DNA from: Bifidobacterium ramosum
GTDB taxonomy: Bacteria; Actinomycetota; Actinomycetes; Actinomycetales; Bifidobacteriaceae
Reading direction: 5' to 3'
NCBI RefSeq assembly: GCF_009299505.1
Contig: NZ_WBSM01000010.1
Span: 62,001 to 126,000 of the forward strand
Length of the DNA: 64,000 nt
Shown: positions 34,732 to 42,980 of the stretch, in pieces
Numbering within the stretch: the first letter of the stretch is position 1
Layout of the letters: each line of letters begins with the position of its first letter
Translations under genes and position numbers: made by a program
The notes under the pieces: model-generated
The model's database searches: none
What the model was told of the DNA's origin: nothing
The model's input: only the letters and a program-made list of their open reading frames with translations

Positions 34732-35225
34732 CCGTGTCGCGTCATCACCCGTGAACCTTGAGCCTTAAACCTTAAATCCCTACCTCCCTCTAACGGACAT
34801 ACAGCCGATTCGAACACCAAAATCGGCTGTATGTCCGTTAAGGGTGAATGGAAGGGACGAGACGTTCTTGCCCTCCCCGTAACGGACATACAGTCGTTTT
34901 GGGTGGTGCAATCGGCTGTATGTACGTTGACGGTGTTGCTGTATGTACGTTGAAGGTGTTGGATTGGGTTTGGGGTCTTCCTTTTCCTTTGACGGACGGT
35001 CTTCCTTTTCCTTTGACGGACATACAGCCGATTTTTACCCGTCAATCGGCTGTATGTCCGTTACCGGGGTGTCTGTATGTCCGTTGGGAGGGTCTGCGGG
35101 GCCTTGTTGACGGAATTGCAGAGAAGAAGAGTGGCGGCGAGTCAAGAAAACGTCATCACGGCGTGTTATTCAAACGTTTGAATATACAATAATGGCAAAC
35201 CGACACCACAACGAGGAGGAGTGTC
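34732..35225. other. Intergenic region: three family A palindromes and GH120 promoter
   Basis: No gene is supported. It contains family A units at 34792-34839, 34881-34928 (diverged: TACAGTCG, TGTACGTT) and 35015-35062, plus orphan right arms at 34937-34951 and 35073-35086. CTTCCTTTTCCTTTGACGGAC is duplicated in tandem (34979-34997, shorter, and 35001-35021). The last 60 bases hold the GH120 operator and promoter. Confidence 0.75.
35167..35184. promoter_or_regulatory. Candidate LacI-type operator TATTCAAACGTTTGAATA
   Basis: A perfect 18-base palindrome 42 bases before the GH120 start. CAATAATGG follows. A LacI gene (37959) lies convergent downstream of GH120 and is the best candidate binder. 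The half-site TTCAAACG is close to the TTGAMACG half-sites near 53581-53650. Confidence 0.7.
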
Positions 35226-37376
35226 ATGACCGTATACCACGTTTCCGCATCCGCAGCATCATCCACCAACGCCGACGGTACCGCATCCCGTCCGTTCCAC
35301 ACCATCAACGAAGCCGCCGCCATCGCGCGCGCCGGCGACGAGATCATCGTGCACGACGGTGTCTACCGCGAGTCCGTCACCCCGCAATACGGCGGCGACA
35401 GTGCGGAATATCGCATCGTCTACCGCGCCGCCGACGGCGAACATCCCGTCATCAAGGGATCCGAGCGCGTCGACACCTGGCAGCGCGTCGCATCCTCCGC
35501 AGATGGCACCGTATGGAAGGCCGAACTGCCGAACGCCATGTTCGGTGCGTTCAATCCATACGCGCGCACGGTATTCGGCGACTGGGTGATCGACGCGAGC
35601 TCGCACGCCCGCGCCATCCGCGAGGATCTGGACGAGCTTTCACCAGAAGCCGCCGCAGCCGGTTATCCCGAGCATCCCGCATGCCACCTCGGTTGCGTTT
35701 ACCTCGACGGCAAAGCCCTCTACGAGGCGTTCAGCCGCGAGGAAGTCGCCCACCCCCGACCGCGCACGGTCGGCTTCGACTGCGGCGCATGGAGCAACGG
35801 TCCGGTCGCCGACACCGCCGCCGGCAACCCGGACCTCACCACGCTCGTCTGGTACGCCGAAGTCACCGGCGACGCACACACCGGCGCCACCACCATCTGG
35901 GCCAACTTCCACGACGCGGACCCGAACGAATCCTTCACCGAAATCACCGTGCGCGAAACCTGCTTCGCCCCGTCCCGCCCGCAAATCAACTACATCACCG
36001 TGCGCGGCTTCGAAATCGCCCAGGCCGCAACCCCGTGGGCCCCGCCCACCGCGGACCAGATCGGCATGATCGACACGCGCTGGTCGCGTGGCTGGATCAT
36101 CGAAAACAACCACATCCACGACGCGCGCTGCTCCGCCGTCGCCCTCGGCAAGGAAGGATCCACCGGCGACAACGACTGCACGCGCACCCGCCGCAAGTCC
36201 GGCTACCAGTACCAGATGGAGGCCGTGTTCAAGGCTCTGCGCTTCGGCTGGCAGCGCGGCGTGGTCGGCGGCCATCTCGTGCGCGGCAACCGCATCCACG
36301 ACTGCGGCCAGACCGGCATCGTCGGCCACATGGGTTGCGCGTTCAGCCGCATCGAACACAACGAGATCTACAACGTCGCCACGCGCCGCGAATTCTGGGG
36401 TCACGAGATCGGCGGCATCAAGTTCCACGCCGCGGTCGACACGGTCATCGCGAACAACAACATCCACGACTGCACGCTCGGCATGTGGCTCGACTGGCAG
36501 ACGCAGGGCACGCACATCGACCGCAACGTGTTCTGGGCGAACACGCGCGACATCATGATCGAGGTCAGTCACGGCCCGTACACGATCAGCAACAATGTGC
36601 TCGCCTCGCCGATCAGCCTCGACATCATCTCCGACGGCGGCGCGTACGTGAATAACCTCATCGCCGGCACGATCCGGCTCGGTCGCGTCATGGATCGCTC
36701 CACGCCGTACCATTTCCCGCATACCACCGCGCCGGCCGGCTCCGCGTTCGTCTACGGCGGCGACGACCGGTTCGTCAACAACCTGTTTGTGCAAGCCGCC
36801 GGCACGCCCGCCGACGCCGACGAACAGACCGGTTGGCTGGCCGTCGGGCATGGCACGCGCGCGTACAATCTGCAGACGTTGCATGATCTGCCGCGCGGTC
36901 GCGGGGAGCATGGGGAGCGTCCGACGACGCTGGATGAATACCGCAGTCTGGCGTGGGCAACCGTGGGAAACGGCGATGAGGAGGCGTTTCGTGAGGTGCC
37001 GCAGCCGGTGTACGCCCGCGACAACACGTACGTCGGCGGCGCGCGTGCGTTGCTCGGCGAGACCGGTGCGATCGTGCGCGACGGTTCGTTTGCGGTTGAT
37101 GTCGCGCAGGACGATGCCGATCGTTCGGTGCGGTTGACGGTTCGGGCGGACGCGGCTGATGCCGTGAAGGCTGACCCTGCGTTGTTTGGCACCGGTGCGA
37201 TCGTGCGTACTGCCGATCTCGGCGAGCCGCGCATTGTGGAGGAGCGTTTCGAGCGTGCGGACGGCAACCCGTTCGTCTTCGACACGGATCTCGTGGGCGA
37301 GGCGCGTGCGGCACAGTCCGCGCGCGGTCCGCTCGCCTCGCTGCGTGCGAACCAGCCCGTTGCCGTCTGGCGGTGA
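35226..37376 (+). CDS. GH120 beta-xylosidase
   Basis: Right-handed parallel beta-helix exo-beta-xylosidase, 716 residues, cytoplasmic; releases xylose from xylo-oligosaccharides. It follows the Thermoanaerobacterium XylC pattern throughout: opening YHVSASA...ASRPFHTINEAAAIARAGDEI, FGAFNPYARTVFGDW, FEIAQAATPWAPPTADQ, GHEIGGIKFHAAVD and FVYGGDDRFVNNLF. The catalytic pair is Asp423 (MWLDWQTQGT) and Glu446 (MIEVSHGPY). Their spacing of 23 residues equals that of Asp382/Glu405 in XylC. Two segments (about 127-150 and 190-205) are insertions relative to XylC as I recall it. The start follows ACGAGGAGGAGTGTC. Single gene with its own palindromic operator. Confidence 0.95.
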   Translation: MTVYHVSASAASSTNADGTASRPFHTINEAAAIARAGDEIIVHDGVYRESVTPQYGGDSAEYRIVYRAADGEHPVIKGSERVDTWQRVASSADGTVWKAELPNAMFGAFNPYARTVFGDWVIDASSHARAIREDLDELSPEAAAAGYPEHPACHLGCVYLDGKALYEAFSREEVAHPRPRTVGFDCGAWSNGPVADTAAGNPDLTTLVWYAEVTGDAHTGATTIWANFHDADPNESFTEITVRETCFAPSRPQINYITVRGFEIAQAATPWAPPTADQIGMIDTRWSRGWIIENNHIHDARCSAVALGKEGSTGDNDCTRTRRKSGYQYQMEAVFKALRFGWQRGVVGGHLVRGNRIHDCGQTGIVGHMGCAFSRIEHNEIYNVATRREFWGHEIGGIKFHAAVDTVIANNNIHDCTLGMWLDWQTQGTHIDRNVFWANTRDIMIEVSHGPYTISNNVLASPISLDIISDGGAYVNNLIAGTIRLGRVMDRSTPYHFPHTTAPAGSAFVYGGDDRFVNNLFVQAAGTPADADEQTGWLAVGHGTRAYNLQTLHDLPRGRGEHGERPTTLDEYRSLAWATVGNGDEEAFREVPQPVYARDNTYVGGARALLGETGAIVRDGSFAVDVAQDDADRSVRLTVRADAADAVKADPALFGTGAIVRTADLGEPRIVEERFERADGNPFVFDTDLVGEARAAQSARGPLASLRANQPVAVWR

Positions 37377-37441
37377 CGGTGATGCCGCTGATGTCCTTGA
37401 GGCAATAAAGCCGGACCATGCGTTCCGCGCTCGCTGATTGT

Positions 37442-37938
37442 GGTCACGCGATGGTAATTCGGGCCGATCTGCCATCGCGTGACCGGTAAGTCGTGTACGG
37501 GATGGCATGATCGTTGCGTTTTTCCATCGCGTGACCGTGATCCGACTTTGCACGAGGTCACGCGATGGAATCTGGGGCAAATTTTCCATCGCGTGATCGA
37601 CTGCTTGGGCACGGGATGGAAAAACTTGTGATTCTGCCATCCCGTGACCTTGACGCGACCATATACGTGGTCACGCGATGGTGATTTCGTATGCGTTTTC
37701 CATCGCGTGACTGACGGCTCGCCCACGGGATGGAATTCTCGTATGTTCTGCCATCGCGTGACCGACGGCTCGTGCACAGGATGGCAATATGCGTCGTTAT
37801 GCCGTCTCGTGACCTGCTACGACGTCCGACGGCGGTCACACGGTGGCATCGTGAGGTGTTTTGCCATTGCGTGACTTGATATATGGGGGAGGCCCGGTCA
37901 CGCGATGGCAAATCGGGCCGATCTGCCATCGCGTGACC
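37442..37938. repeat. Phased array of nine family B palindromes between convergent genes
   Basis: Units have their ATGG (or GTGG) word at 37451, 37502, 37565, 37616, 37678, 37730, 37781, 37843 and 37905. Distances are 51, 63, 51, 62, 52, 51, 62 and 62 bp. Loops are 17 bases (18 in two units) and differ in sequence. Arms vary as pairs: GCGATGG/CCATCGC, GGGATGG/CCATCCC, plus mismatched or worn units (CACAGGATGG, CACACGGTGG). The array fills almost the whole gap between GH120 (plus) and the LacI gene (minus), where it could act as a two-way terminator. Confidence 0.92.
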
Positions 37939-37958
37939 GGAGACGTTGCGGGAGCGGA

Positions 37959-39035
37959 CTACCGCATGGTGGATTCGCGCTGGACGAGACGGTAGTTGGC
38001 GACCAGACGGCGTGGTGCGGACGACGCGTTGACATCGGCCGGACGATCGATGCGCGCGACGAGTAAGTCGAGCGCCTTGCGTGCGTAGTCGTCGTAGTCA
38101 ATGGCGATCGTGCTGATCGACGGCGACGTGTACGCCGTCTCACGAATCCCATCGAATCCGATGATCGCCACGTCGTCCGGCACGCGTACGCCGCGATCTG
38201 CGAACCCGCGCGCCGCACCGATCGCCATCACGTCGTTCAGGCAGAACAGGCCGTCGATCGGCAGGCCGCCCTTGCCGGGGCACGACCGTGCGGCCAGCCG
38301 GTGCGCAGCCTTGCGAGCCTCCTCGAAATCCCATGAACAGTCGATCGCCAGATCCGGTTCGAACGCGATGCCGGCCTCATCCAGCGCTGCCATTGCCCCG
38401 CGCAACCGCTGCGTGCGGAATGCTGAATTGCCATCCTTCGCAAACACGACCGAACTCGCCTTGTCCGGCGCATCTGCCCGCACGCCGATGCCAAGTATCC
38501 CGATCCTCCGGCATCCCACCGCAATCAGGTGCCGCACCGCATCCCGCGCGCCCTCAAAACTTGGCGTCACCACCGCATCGAACAGCGGCGTATCCGAAAA
38601 ATCCTCGCACCACACCATCGGTTTCGTGCCGATATGCGATCTGATCTCCTCTGCCGACACGCGCGCCGGACTGAAGATCAGGCCGTCGCAGAACTGGCTC
38701 GTCGTGCGTTCCAGCGCCTGCAGCTCGCCCTCGCGCGAATTGGCCGTTTCCTGAATGATCACGCGCAGTCCGCGCTCGCCGGCCTCGCGCGTAATCGCCG
38801 CCGCGAGCCGCATCGGCTGCGCCGCCTCCAACGCGTACACCGCCACGCCGATCACCCCGTTGCGTCCGGCTTTCAGAATCCGTGCCGACAGATTCGCCGA
38901 GTATCCGAGCTCCCGCGCCGCCGCGCGCACGCGTGCGACGGTGTCGGCCTGGAAACGCGTGTCGCCGCGCAGGATGTACGACACCGCCGACGCCGATACC
39001 CCGGCCTTCGCCGCCACGTCCCGCAACGTCGCCAT
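37959..39035 (-). CDS. LacI-family transcriptional regulator
   Basis: Predicted repressor, 358 residues. Start at 39035, where CGGGAGGCGCAC precedes the ATG; upstream in-frame ATGs lie in the TGCATG-rich leader and are less likely. Helix-turn-helix: ATLRDVAAKAGVSASAVSYIL. The effector domain has CDGLIFSPARVSAEE, GCRRIGILGIGV, IDGLFCLNDVMAIG and GFDGIRETAYTSPSISTI. It groups with the proteins at 51025 and 52446 (shared NLSAR-LK/RSGR-GVIGVA, TSQ-CDG-IFSP). It is convergent with GH120 and is the natural candidate to control it through the palindrome at 35167. Confidence 0.94.
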   Translation of the reverse strand: MATLRDVAAKAGVSASAVSYILRGDTRFQADTVARVRAAARELGYSANLSARILKAGRNGVIGVAVYALEAAQPMRLAAAITREAGERGLRVIIQETANSREGELQALERTTSQFCDGLIFSPARVSAEEIRSHIGTKPMVWCEDFSDTPLFDAVVTPSFEGARDAVRHLIAVGCRRIGILGIGVRADAPDKASSVVFAKDGNSAFRTQRLRGAMAALDEAGIAFEPDLAIDCSWDFEEARKAAHRLAARSCPGKGGLPIDGLFCLNDVMAIGAARGFADRGVRVPDDVAIIGFDGIRETAYTSPSISTIAIDYDDYARKALDLLVARIDRPADVNASSAPRRLVANYRLVQRESTMR

Positions 39036-39061
39036 GTGCGCCTCCCGCATGTGTCTGCTGT

Positions 39062-39106
39062 GATGCATACGTGTGCATGTATGTCTGCCGTGCATGTATG
39101 CATGTG
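39062..39106. repeat. TGCATG/CATGTATG repeat upstream of LacI gene
   Basis: The sequence alternates TGATGCATAC, GTGCATGTATG, CTGCC, GTGCATGTATGCATG. It gives two direct copies of GTGCATGTATG and overlapping ATGCAT palindromes within 45 bases of the LacI leader. It could be operator repeats for self-regulation or a slippage-prone tract. Confidence 0.5.
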
Positions 39107-39248
39107 TCGGATGCCCGGTTGCCGTATGCCGCCGGACTCCCGTCACTATGGTGCCAGACGGTCCGGTCGTGCGATACTCGCCTGTTATGTGGCGTTTCTT
39201 GACGTGCGGTTTCTCTCGACGTAGTTCCCCGACATGTGATGTCTCTCT

Positions 39249-39544
39249 GACGGGCATACAGCCGTTTTTGCCCTATGAAATCGGCTGTATGTCCGTTGGG
39301 GAGAAGTGAGGTTGGAGATGGAGAGCCGTGGGATATTTGTGATGGTTCGCTTCATTGCAACGGACATACAGCCGATTCGACCGTCCTTTTCGGCTGTATG
39401 TCCGTTGAAGGAAGGGGCGACTGTTGGAGGAAGGTGATGACTGTTGAGGAAGGGGGATGAGGATGCGTTAGCGTGTTCGGCTTTCCGTATTGCCGAAACG
39501 AACATACAGCCGATTTCACCCCCGCAATCGGCTGTATGTCCGTT
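39249..39544. repeat. Family A palindromes, three 48-bp units
   Basis: Units 39249-39296 (left arm GACGGGCATACAGCCGTT, worn), 39359-39406 and 39497-39544 (AACGAACATACAGCCGAT, worn). The right arms ATCGGCTGTATGTCCGTT are better preserved than the left arms in all three. Confidence 0.85.
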
Positions 39545-39751
39545 GGAGGTTGAAGCGGTGAGAATGACAGACGGCTGGGATGACGAACGGTAGACGGCGG
39601 CGGGACGGCGAGCGTTTGGGACAGTGGACAGTGGAGGGCTGCAGGGCGGCGGAGAAACGGACGGTGGACTGCGAGGTTGTGATGGTTCCGGCGGTCGCGG
39701 CACGCTTGTACGTTGCGCACCGCGCACCACGCACCCACAACCCCCACAAAC

Positions 39752-39784
39752 GAGAAGGCCCGGCGGATTGGGCCGGGCCTTCTC
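39752..39784 (-). terminator. Probable terminator for the minus-strand GH51 operon
   Basis: GAGAAGGCCCGGC, loop GGATTGG, GCCGGGCCTTCTC. Read on the minus strand it ends in CTTCTCGTTTGT, a weak T-rich tail. It lies downstream of the GH51 stop on that strand. Confidence 0.55.
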
Positions 39785-39851
39785 GCGAGAAAGGAGAAGA
39801 GAAGAAGAAGGTTTCAGTTGTTCGCGGCTTGTTCGGCCGTGATTCCTATAT

Positions 39852-39882
39852 AACCGCACGTTGCATAGCGTAACGTGCGGTT
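39852..39882. terminator. Terminator-like hairpin
   Basis: AACCGCACGTT, nine-base loop, AACGTGCGGTT, followed by TGG on the plus strand and by ATATAGG on the minus strand. A second stem between the GH51 stop and the stronger hairpin at 39752. Confidence 0.5.
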
Positions 39883-39919
39883 TGGCTGAGTGTTTCCTGT
39901 GAGTCGTGTCACGTGGCGG

Positions 39920-40005
39920 CCCACACGGCGAGGCCGGCTCACACGGCGAGCCGCCATGCGACGAGCCATGCGACGAGCCATGCGACAATCCGCCATGCGA
40001 CAAAC
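39920..40005. repeat. Short tandem repeats just past the GH51 stop
   Basis: Two copies of CACACGGCGAG are followed by four copies of GCCATGCGACRA at 39953, 39965, 39977 and 39992 (12-, 12- and 15-base steps). Likely slippage-generated. It ends about ten bases before the stop codon of the GH51 gene (minus strand). Confidence 0.75.
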
Positions 40006-40010
40006 CCGAC

Positions 40011-41609
40011 TCACGCCGTGAACTCGACCGCCGCCCACGATACGGCCGGCATCGCGAAGCGCAGCGTGCCCGCGTCCACCGCGGACACCGTCAGCTCGCC
40101 CGGCGTCACGGCGTCCGGATCCTCGGCCGTGTTCTGCAGATACGGGTTGTCGCTGTGCAGCATCTGCGCGCGCGTCACCGTCACGTCACCCGCGCCGGCG
40201 AGTCCGTCGAGCGACACGGTCACGTCGTGCGCCGCGCCGAGATCACGGTTCACCGCGAGCAGCAGTCCGCGCCGCGCCGCCGCATCCCACGTCACCACGG
40301 CCTCGATCGCCGCGACCTCGCCGTACGACTTGGTCGCCACCGTCGGCGAGGCGACCGTCGGCACGAACACGTCGCCACGTGCGTGCGCGGCAGCCTCCGC
40401 GAACGGATAGAAGATCGTCTGCCGCCACGCCGGTCCGCCGTTCGGCTCGGCCATGATCGGCGCGATCACGTTGACCAACTGCGCGCGCGACGCCGACCGC
40501 ACGCGGTCGCAATGCTTGAGCAGCGTGATCATGAGCGAGCCTTCGACCACCGCATCGGCCGCGGTGTAGATGTCCTCGAGCAGATGCGGCGCGACCGGCC
40601 ATGCGCCGTGATGCAGCCCGTTCGCGGACTCCTGCTTCCACGCCTCCTCCTGCTCGTTCCACGCGTCGGAATACCACACGCCCCACTCGTCGAACGACAG
40701 CGCGATGTCCTTGTCGCCGTGGTTCGCGGCCTTCGCGGCGTCCGCCTGCGCGGCCACGGTGGTGATGAAGTACGTCATGTCCTCGGACGAGGCGAGGAAG
40801 TCCTGCAGCTCCACGGCATCATGCGTGCGATGGCCGTGATCCATGTAGTACGCGTGCGCGGACACGAAGTCGAGGTTTTTGTACGCCTTGGTGAGCACCT
40901 TGCGCTCCCATTCGCCGAACGTCGGCATGTGCGCGTTCGATGAACCGCATGCGACGAGTTCGAGGCCGGATTCGGCGAGTTTCATCGCGTGCGCCACGCG
41001 GTCGACCGCCGCCGCATACTCGTCCGGGCTCATGTGGCCGACCTGCCACGGGCCGTCCATCTCGTTGCCGATGCACCACATCTTCACGTCCATCGGCTCT
41101 TCGATGCCGTTCCGCACGCGGCGGTCGGCCAGCTCGGTGCCGGCGGTGCCGTTGACGTACTCGAGTTCCTCGAGCGCCGCCTTGAGTCCGCGCGTGCCCA
41201 TGTTCACGGCGAGCATGATTTCGGTGCCGGACTTCTGGCTCCAGCGGTAGAAATCATCGATGCCCATCTGGTTGGTTTCGGTGCAGTGCCAGGCGAGGTC
41301 GCGGCGCACGGGGCGCTGGTCGCGCGGGCCGGTGCCGTCCTCCCAGTTGTAGTTGGATACGAAGTTGCCGCCGGGGTAGCGCACGCAGGTCACGCCGAGC
41401 TCCTTGACGAGGTCGAGCACGTCCTGGCGGAAGCCGTTTTCGTCGGCGGTGGGATGATCAGGTTCGTAGATGCCGCCGTAGACGCATCGGCCGAGGTGTT
41501 CGACGAACGAGCCGAACAGTCGCGGCGGGACGTCGGCGAGCGGCTTGGCGCCGGCGAGGCTGATGGTTGCGGCGGATGATGGTGTGGTTTGGGTTGCTTC
41601 GTTGCTCAT
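40011..41609 (-). CDS. abfA: GH51 alpha-L-arabinofuranosidase
   Basis: Cytoplasmic alpha-L-arabinofuranosidase, 532 residues, normal for the family. It acts on arabinose side chains of imported arabinan, arabinoxylan or AGP oligosaccharides. Barrel start: PPRLFGSFVEHLGRCVYGGIYEP (28-50) and TCVRYPGGNFVSNYNWEDG. The acid/base is Glu183 in WCIGNEMDGPWQ and the nucleophile Glu308 in LSFDEWGVW. The C-terminal beta domain ends in SWAAVEFTA. The start has GCAAAGGAGCATC upstream. It is third in a minus-strand operon after LacI and GH43, separated from GH43 by a family C palindrome array. The gene symbol follows common usage for short GH51 enzymes. Confidence 0.96.
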   Translation of the reverse strand: MSNEATQTTPSSAATISLAGAKPLADVPPRLFGSFVEHLGRCVYGGIYEPDHPTADENGFRQDVLDLVKELGVTCVRYPGGNFVSNYNWEDGTGPRDQRPVRRDLAWHCTETNQMGIDDFYRWSQKSGTEIMLAVNMGTRGLKAALEELEYVNGTAGTELADRRVRNGIEEPMDVKMWCIGNEMDGPWQVGHMSPDEYAAAVDRVAHAMKLAESGLELVACGSSNAHMPTFGEWERKVLTKAYKNLDFVSAHAYYMDHGHRTHDAVELQDFLASSEDMTYFITTVAAQADAAKAANHGDKDIALSFDEWGVWYSDAWNEQEEAWKQESANGLHHGAWPVAPHLLEDIYTAADAVVEGSLMITLLKHCDRVRSASRAQLVNVIAPIMAEPNGGPAWRQTIFYPFAEAAAHARGDVFVPTVASPTVATKSYGEVAAIEAVVTWDAAARRGLLLAVNRDLGAAHDVTVSLDGLAGAGDVTVTRAQMLHSDNPYLQNTAEDPDAVTPGELTVSAVDAGTLRFAMPAVSWAAVEFTA

Positions 41610-41697
41610 GTGATGCTCCTTTGCCTGTGTGATGGGTGTGGTGCCAGGTGCGTGGCGGGCGATGCCGTGCGGCGTCGCCCGCCGGTGTCGCCTGTTG

Positions 41698-41900
41698 TTG
41701 AGTTACGGTCGTTTCTGTGGGCCGTGGCGACCGTAACTCAACACTAAGTCGTCACTGTTGTTGAGTTACGGTCGTTATGACCGGCGAAAACGACCGTAAC
41801 TCAATGAGATGGTCACGATGTTGTTGAGTTACGGTCGTTGATGCGACGCGAGACGACCGTAACTCAACAGGATGATGGCGTTGGTGTTGAGTTACGGTCG
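41698..41900. repeat. Phased palindrome array, family C, exact 63-bp period
   Basis: TTGAGTTACGGTCG at 41698, 41761, 41824 and 41887 (63 bp apart each time) alternates with CGACCGTAACTCAA at 41728, 41791 and 41854. The 14-base loops and the 19-base linkers each keep their length while their sequences differ throughout. The last arm is truncated near the GH43 stop. Same architecture as 2035-2208. It separates GH43 from GH51 within one operon. Confidence 0.93.
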
Positions 41901-41933
41901 CTTCAGTCGCCTCAGTCGCCTCGCGTGGACGGA

Positions 41934-42980
41934 TCAGAGCTTGAACGCAGCCTCGACGGCGTCGTATTCGGTGGCGGTGATCGGCAGGATCGCGCCGTGA
42001 CGCTTCTTCAGCGTGCCGAAGTCGATGTCGTCGGCCACAGCCCAGTCGGCCGGATCGTTGCTGGCGAGGTTCGCCGAGCGGAACGGCAGGTAGCCCTTGG
42101 CCTCCGCGTACTGGTCGCACATCAGGCCGAACTTCATCTCACGGCCGTTGATCGTCTTGATGTCGGCATCGTTGTAGCGGAACAGCTCCGGGCCTTCGAG
42201 ATAGAACCACGAGTAGCGGCCGTTGCCGAGGATGCTGGTCAGCGAGCCGACGTACGACCACGCGTTCGGATCGTCGGTGCGCAGCACCTCGTAGGCGCTC
42301 GCGTACGGGTTGCGCGTGCGTTCGATGGTGATTTCGGAATCCTTGGACGCGCGGTACCACCAGCCGTCGTCGTCGCGCAGCATGGTCGAGTCGATCACGC
42401 TGTTCTTGCGATCGATCCACTTGACCGGGTCGGAGAACGTGACGAGGTCCTTGCTGGTCGCGTAGTACATGTTCGTGCGGTCGCCGAGCTCGTTGTTGAG
42501 CGGGCTGCCCGGCTCGTCGACGTTGGTCTTGGTGGCCCAGAACACGATCCACTGCTGCTTGTCCGGATCCCAGTTGGCCTCCGGCGCCCACGCCATGCCC
42601 GCGCCCGGGATCTTCGAGGCGACGTCGACGAGGCGCGGCTCGCTCCAATGCACGAGGTCGGGGGAGTCCCAGATCACAAGGCCGGTGGAGCCGTTCGTGG
42701 TCGCGCCGTCGTGCGGGCCCCAGCCGCCGCGGTAGTGGATGGACAGGTCGGTGGCGACGATGTGGAAGCCGCCGTTCGGGTCGCGCGTGATGTGCGGGTC
42801 GCGCGTGCCCTTCTCACCGCCGAGCCAGGTGAGTGCCGGCTTGCCGGCCGGGCGCAGGTCGTGCCACGTGACGCCATCGCGGCTGAGCGCGAAGTACAGC
42901 TGTTCCTCCATCGGGGTCTTCTCGTCGCCGATGAAGTGGACGAAGAGGTAGGCCTCGGTCTTCGGGGTGGATTCGGTCAT
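41934..42980 (-). CDS. GH43-like glycoside hydrolase (alpha-L-arabinofuranosidase type)
   Basis: Predicted five-bladed propeller hydrolase, 348 residues, cytoplasmic. Catalytic candidates are Asp61 (GTRDPH), Asp197 (VIDSTM) and Glu262 (YLEGPELF). It is closely related to the protein at 10344 over its whole length. It probably releases L-arabinofuranose or a related side-chain sugar. AAGGAGC precedes the ATG, and the start overlaps the stop of the upstream LacI gene (ATGA), so the two are co-transcribed. Confidence 0.87.
   Translation of the reverse strand: MTESTPKTEAYLFVHFIGDEKTPMEEQLYFALSRDGVTWHDLRPAGKPALTWLGGEKGTRDPHITRDPNGGFHIVATDLSIHYRGGWGPHDGATTNGSTGLVIWDSPDLVHWSEPRLVDVASKIPGAGMAWAPEANWDPDKQQWIVFWATKTNVDEPGSPLNNELGDRTNMYYATSKDLVTFSDPVKWIDRKNSVIDSTMLRDDDGWWYRASKDSEITIERTRNPYASAYEVLRTDDPNAWSYVGSLTSILGNGRYSWFYLEGPELFRYNDADIKTINGREMKFGLMCDQYAEAKGYLPFRSANLASNDPADWAVADDIDFGTLKKRHGAILPITATEYDAVEAAFKL

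Larger units (their letters stand above)
39036..40010. other. Intergenic region with TGCATG repeats, palindromes and terminators
   Basis: Nearly 1 kb without a supported gene. Contents: a 45-base TGCATG/CATGTATG-rich stretch (39062-39106) upstream of the LacI start; three family A palindromes (39249-39296, 39359-39406, 39497-39544); a GC-rich purine stretch (39545-39670); two terminator-like hairpins; and tandem repeats next to the GH51 stop. Short frames in the purine-rich part have no family resemblance. Confidence 0.7.

Noticed and set aside
34838..35045. Short frames sharing NGHTAD/IGCMSV peptides at many intergenic sites
   Set aside because: The shared peptide comes from translating family A palindromes; the frames have no start signals and no conservation beyond the repeat.
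39580..39873. Arg/Gly-rich frames in the purine-rich stretch before the GH51 terminator
   Set aside because: Composition bias alone opens the frames; they extend through terminator hairpins and have no family motif.
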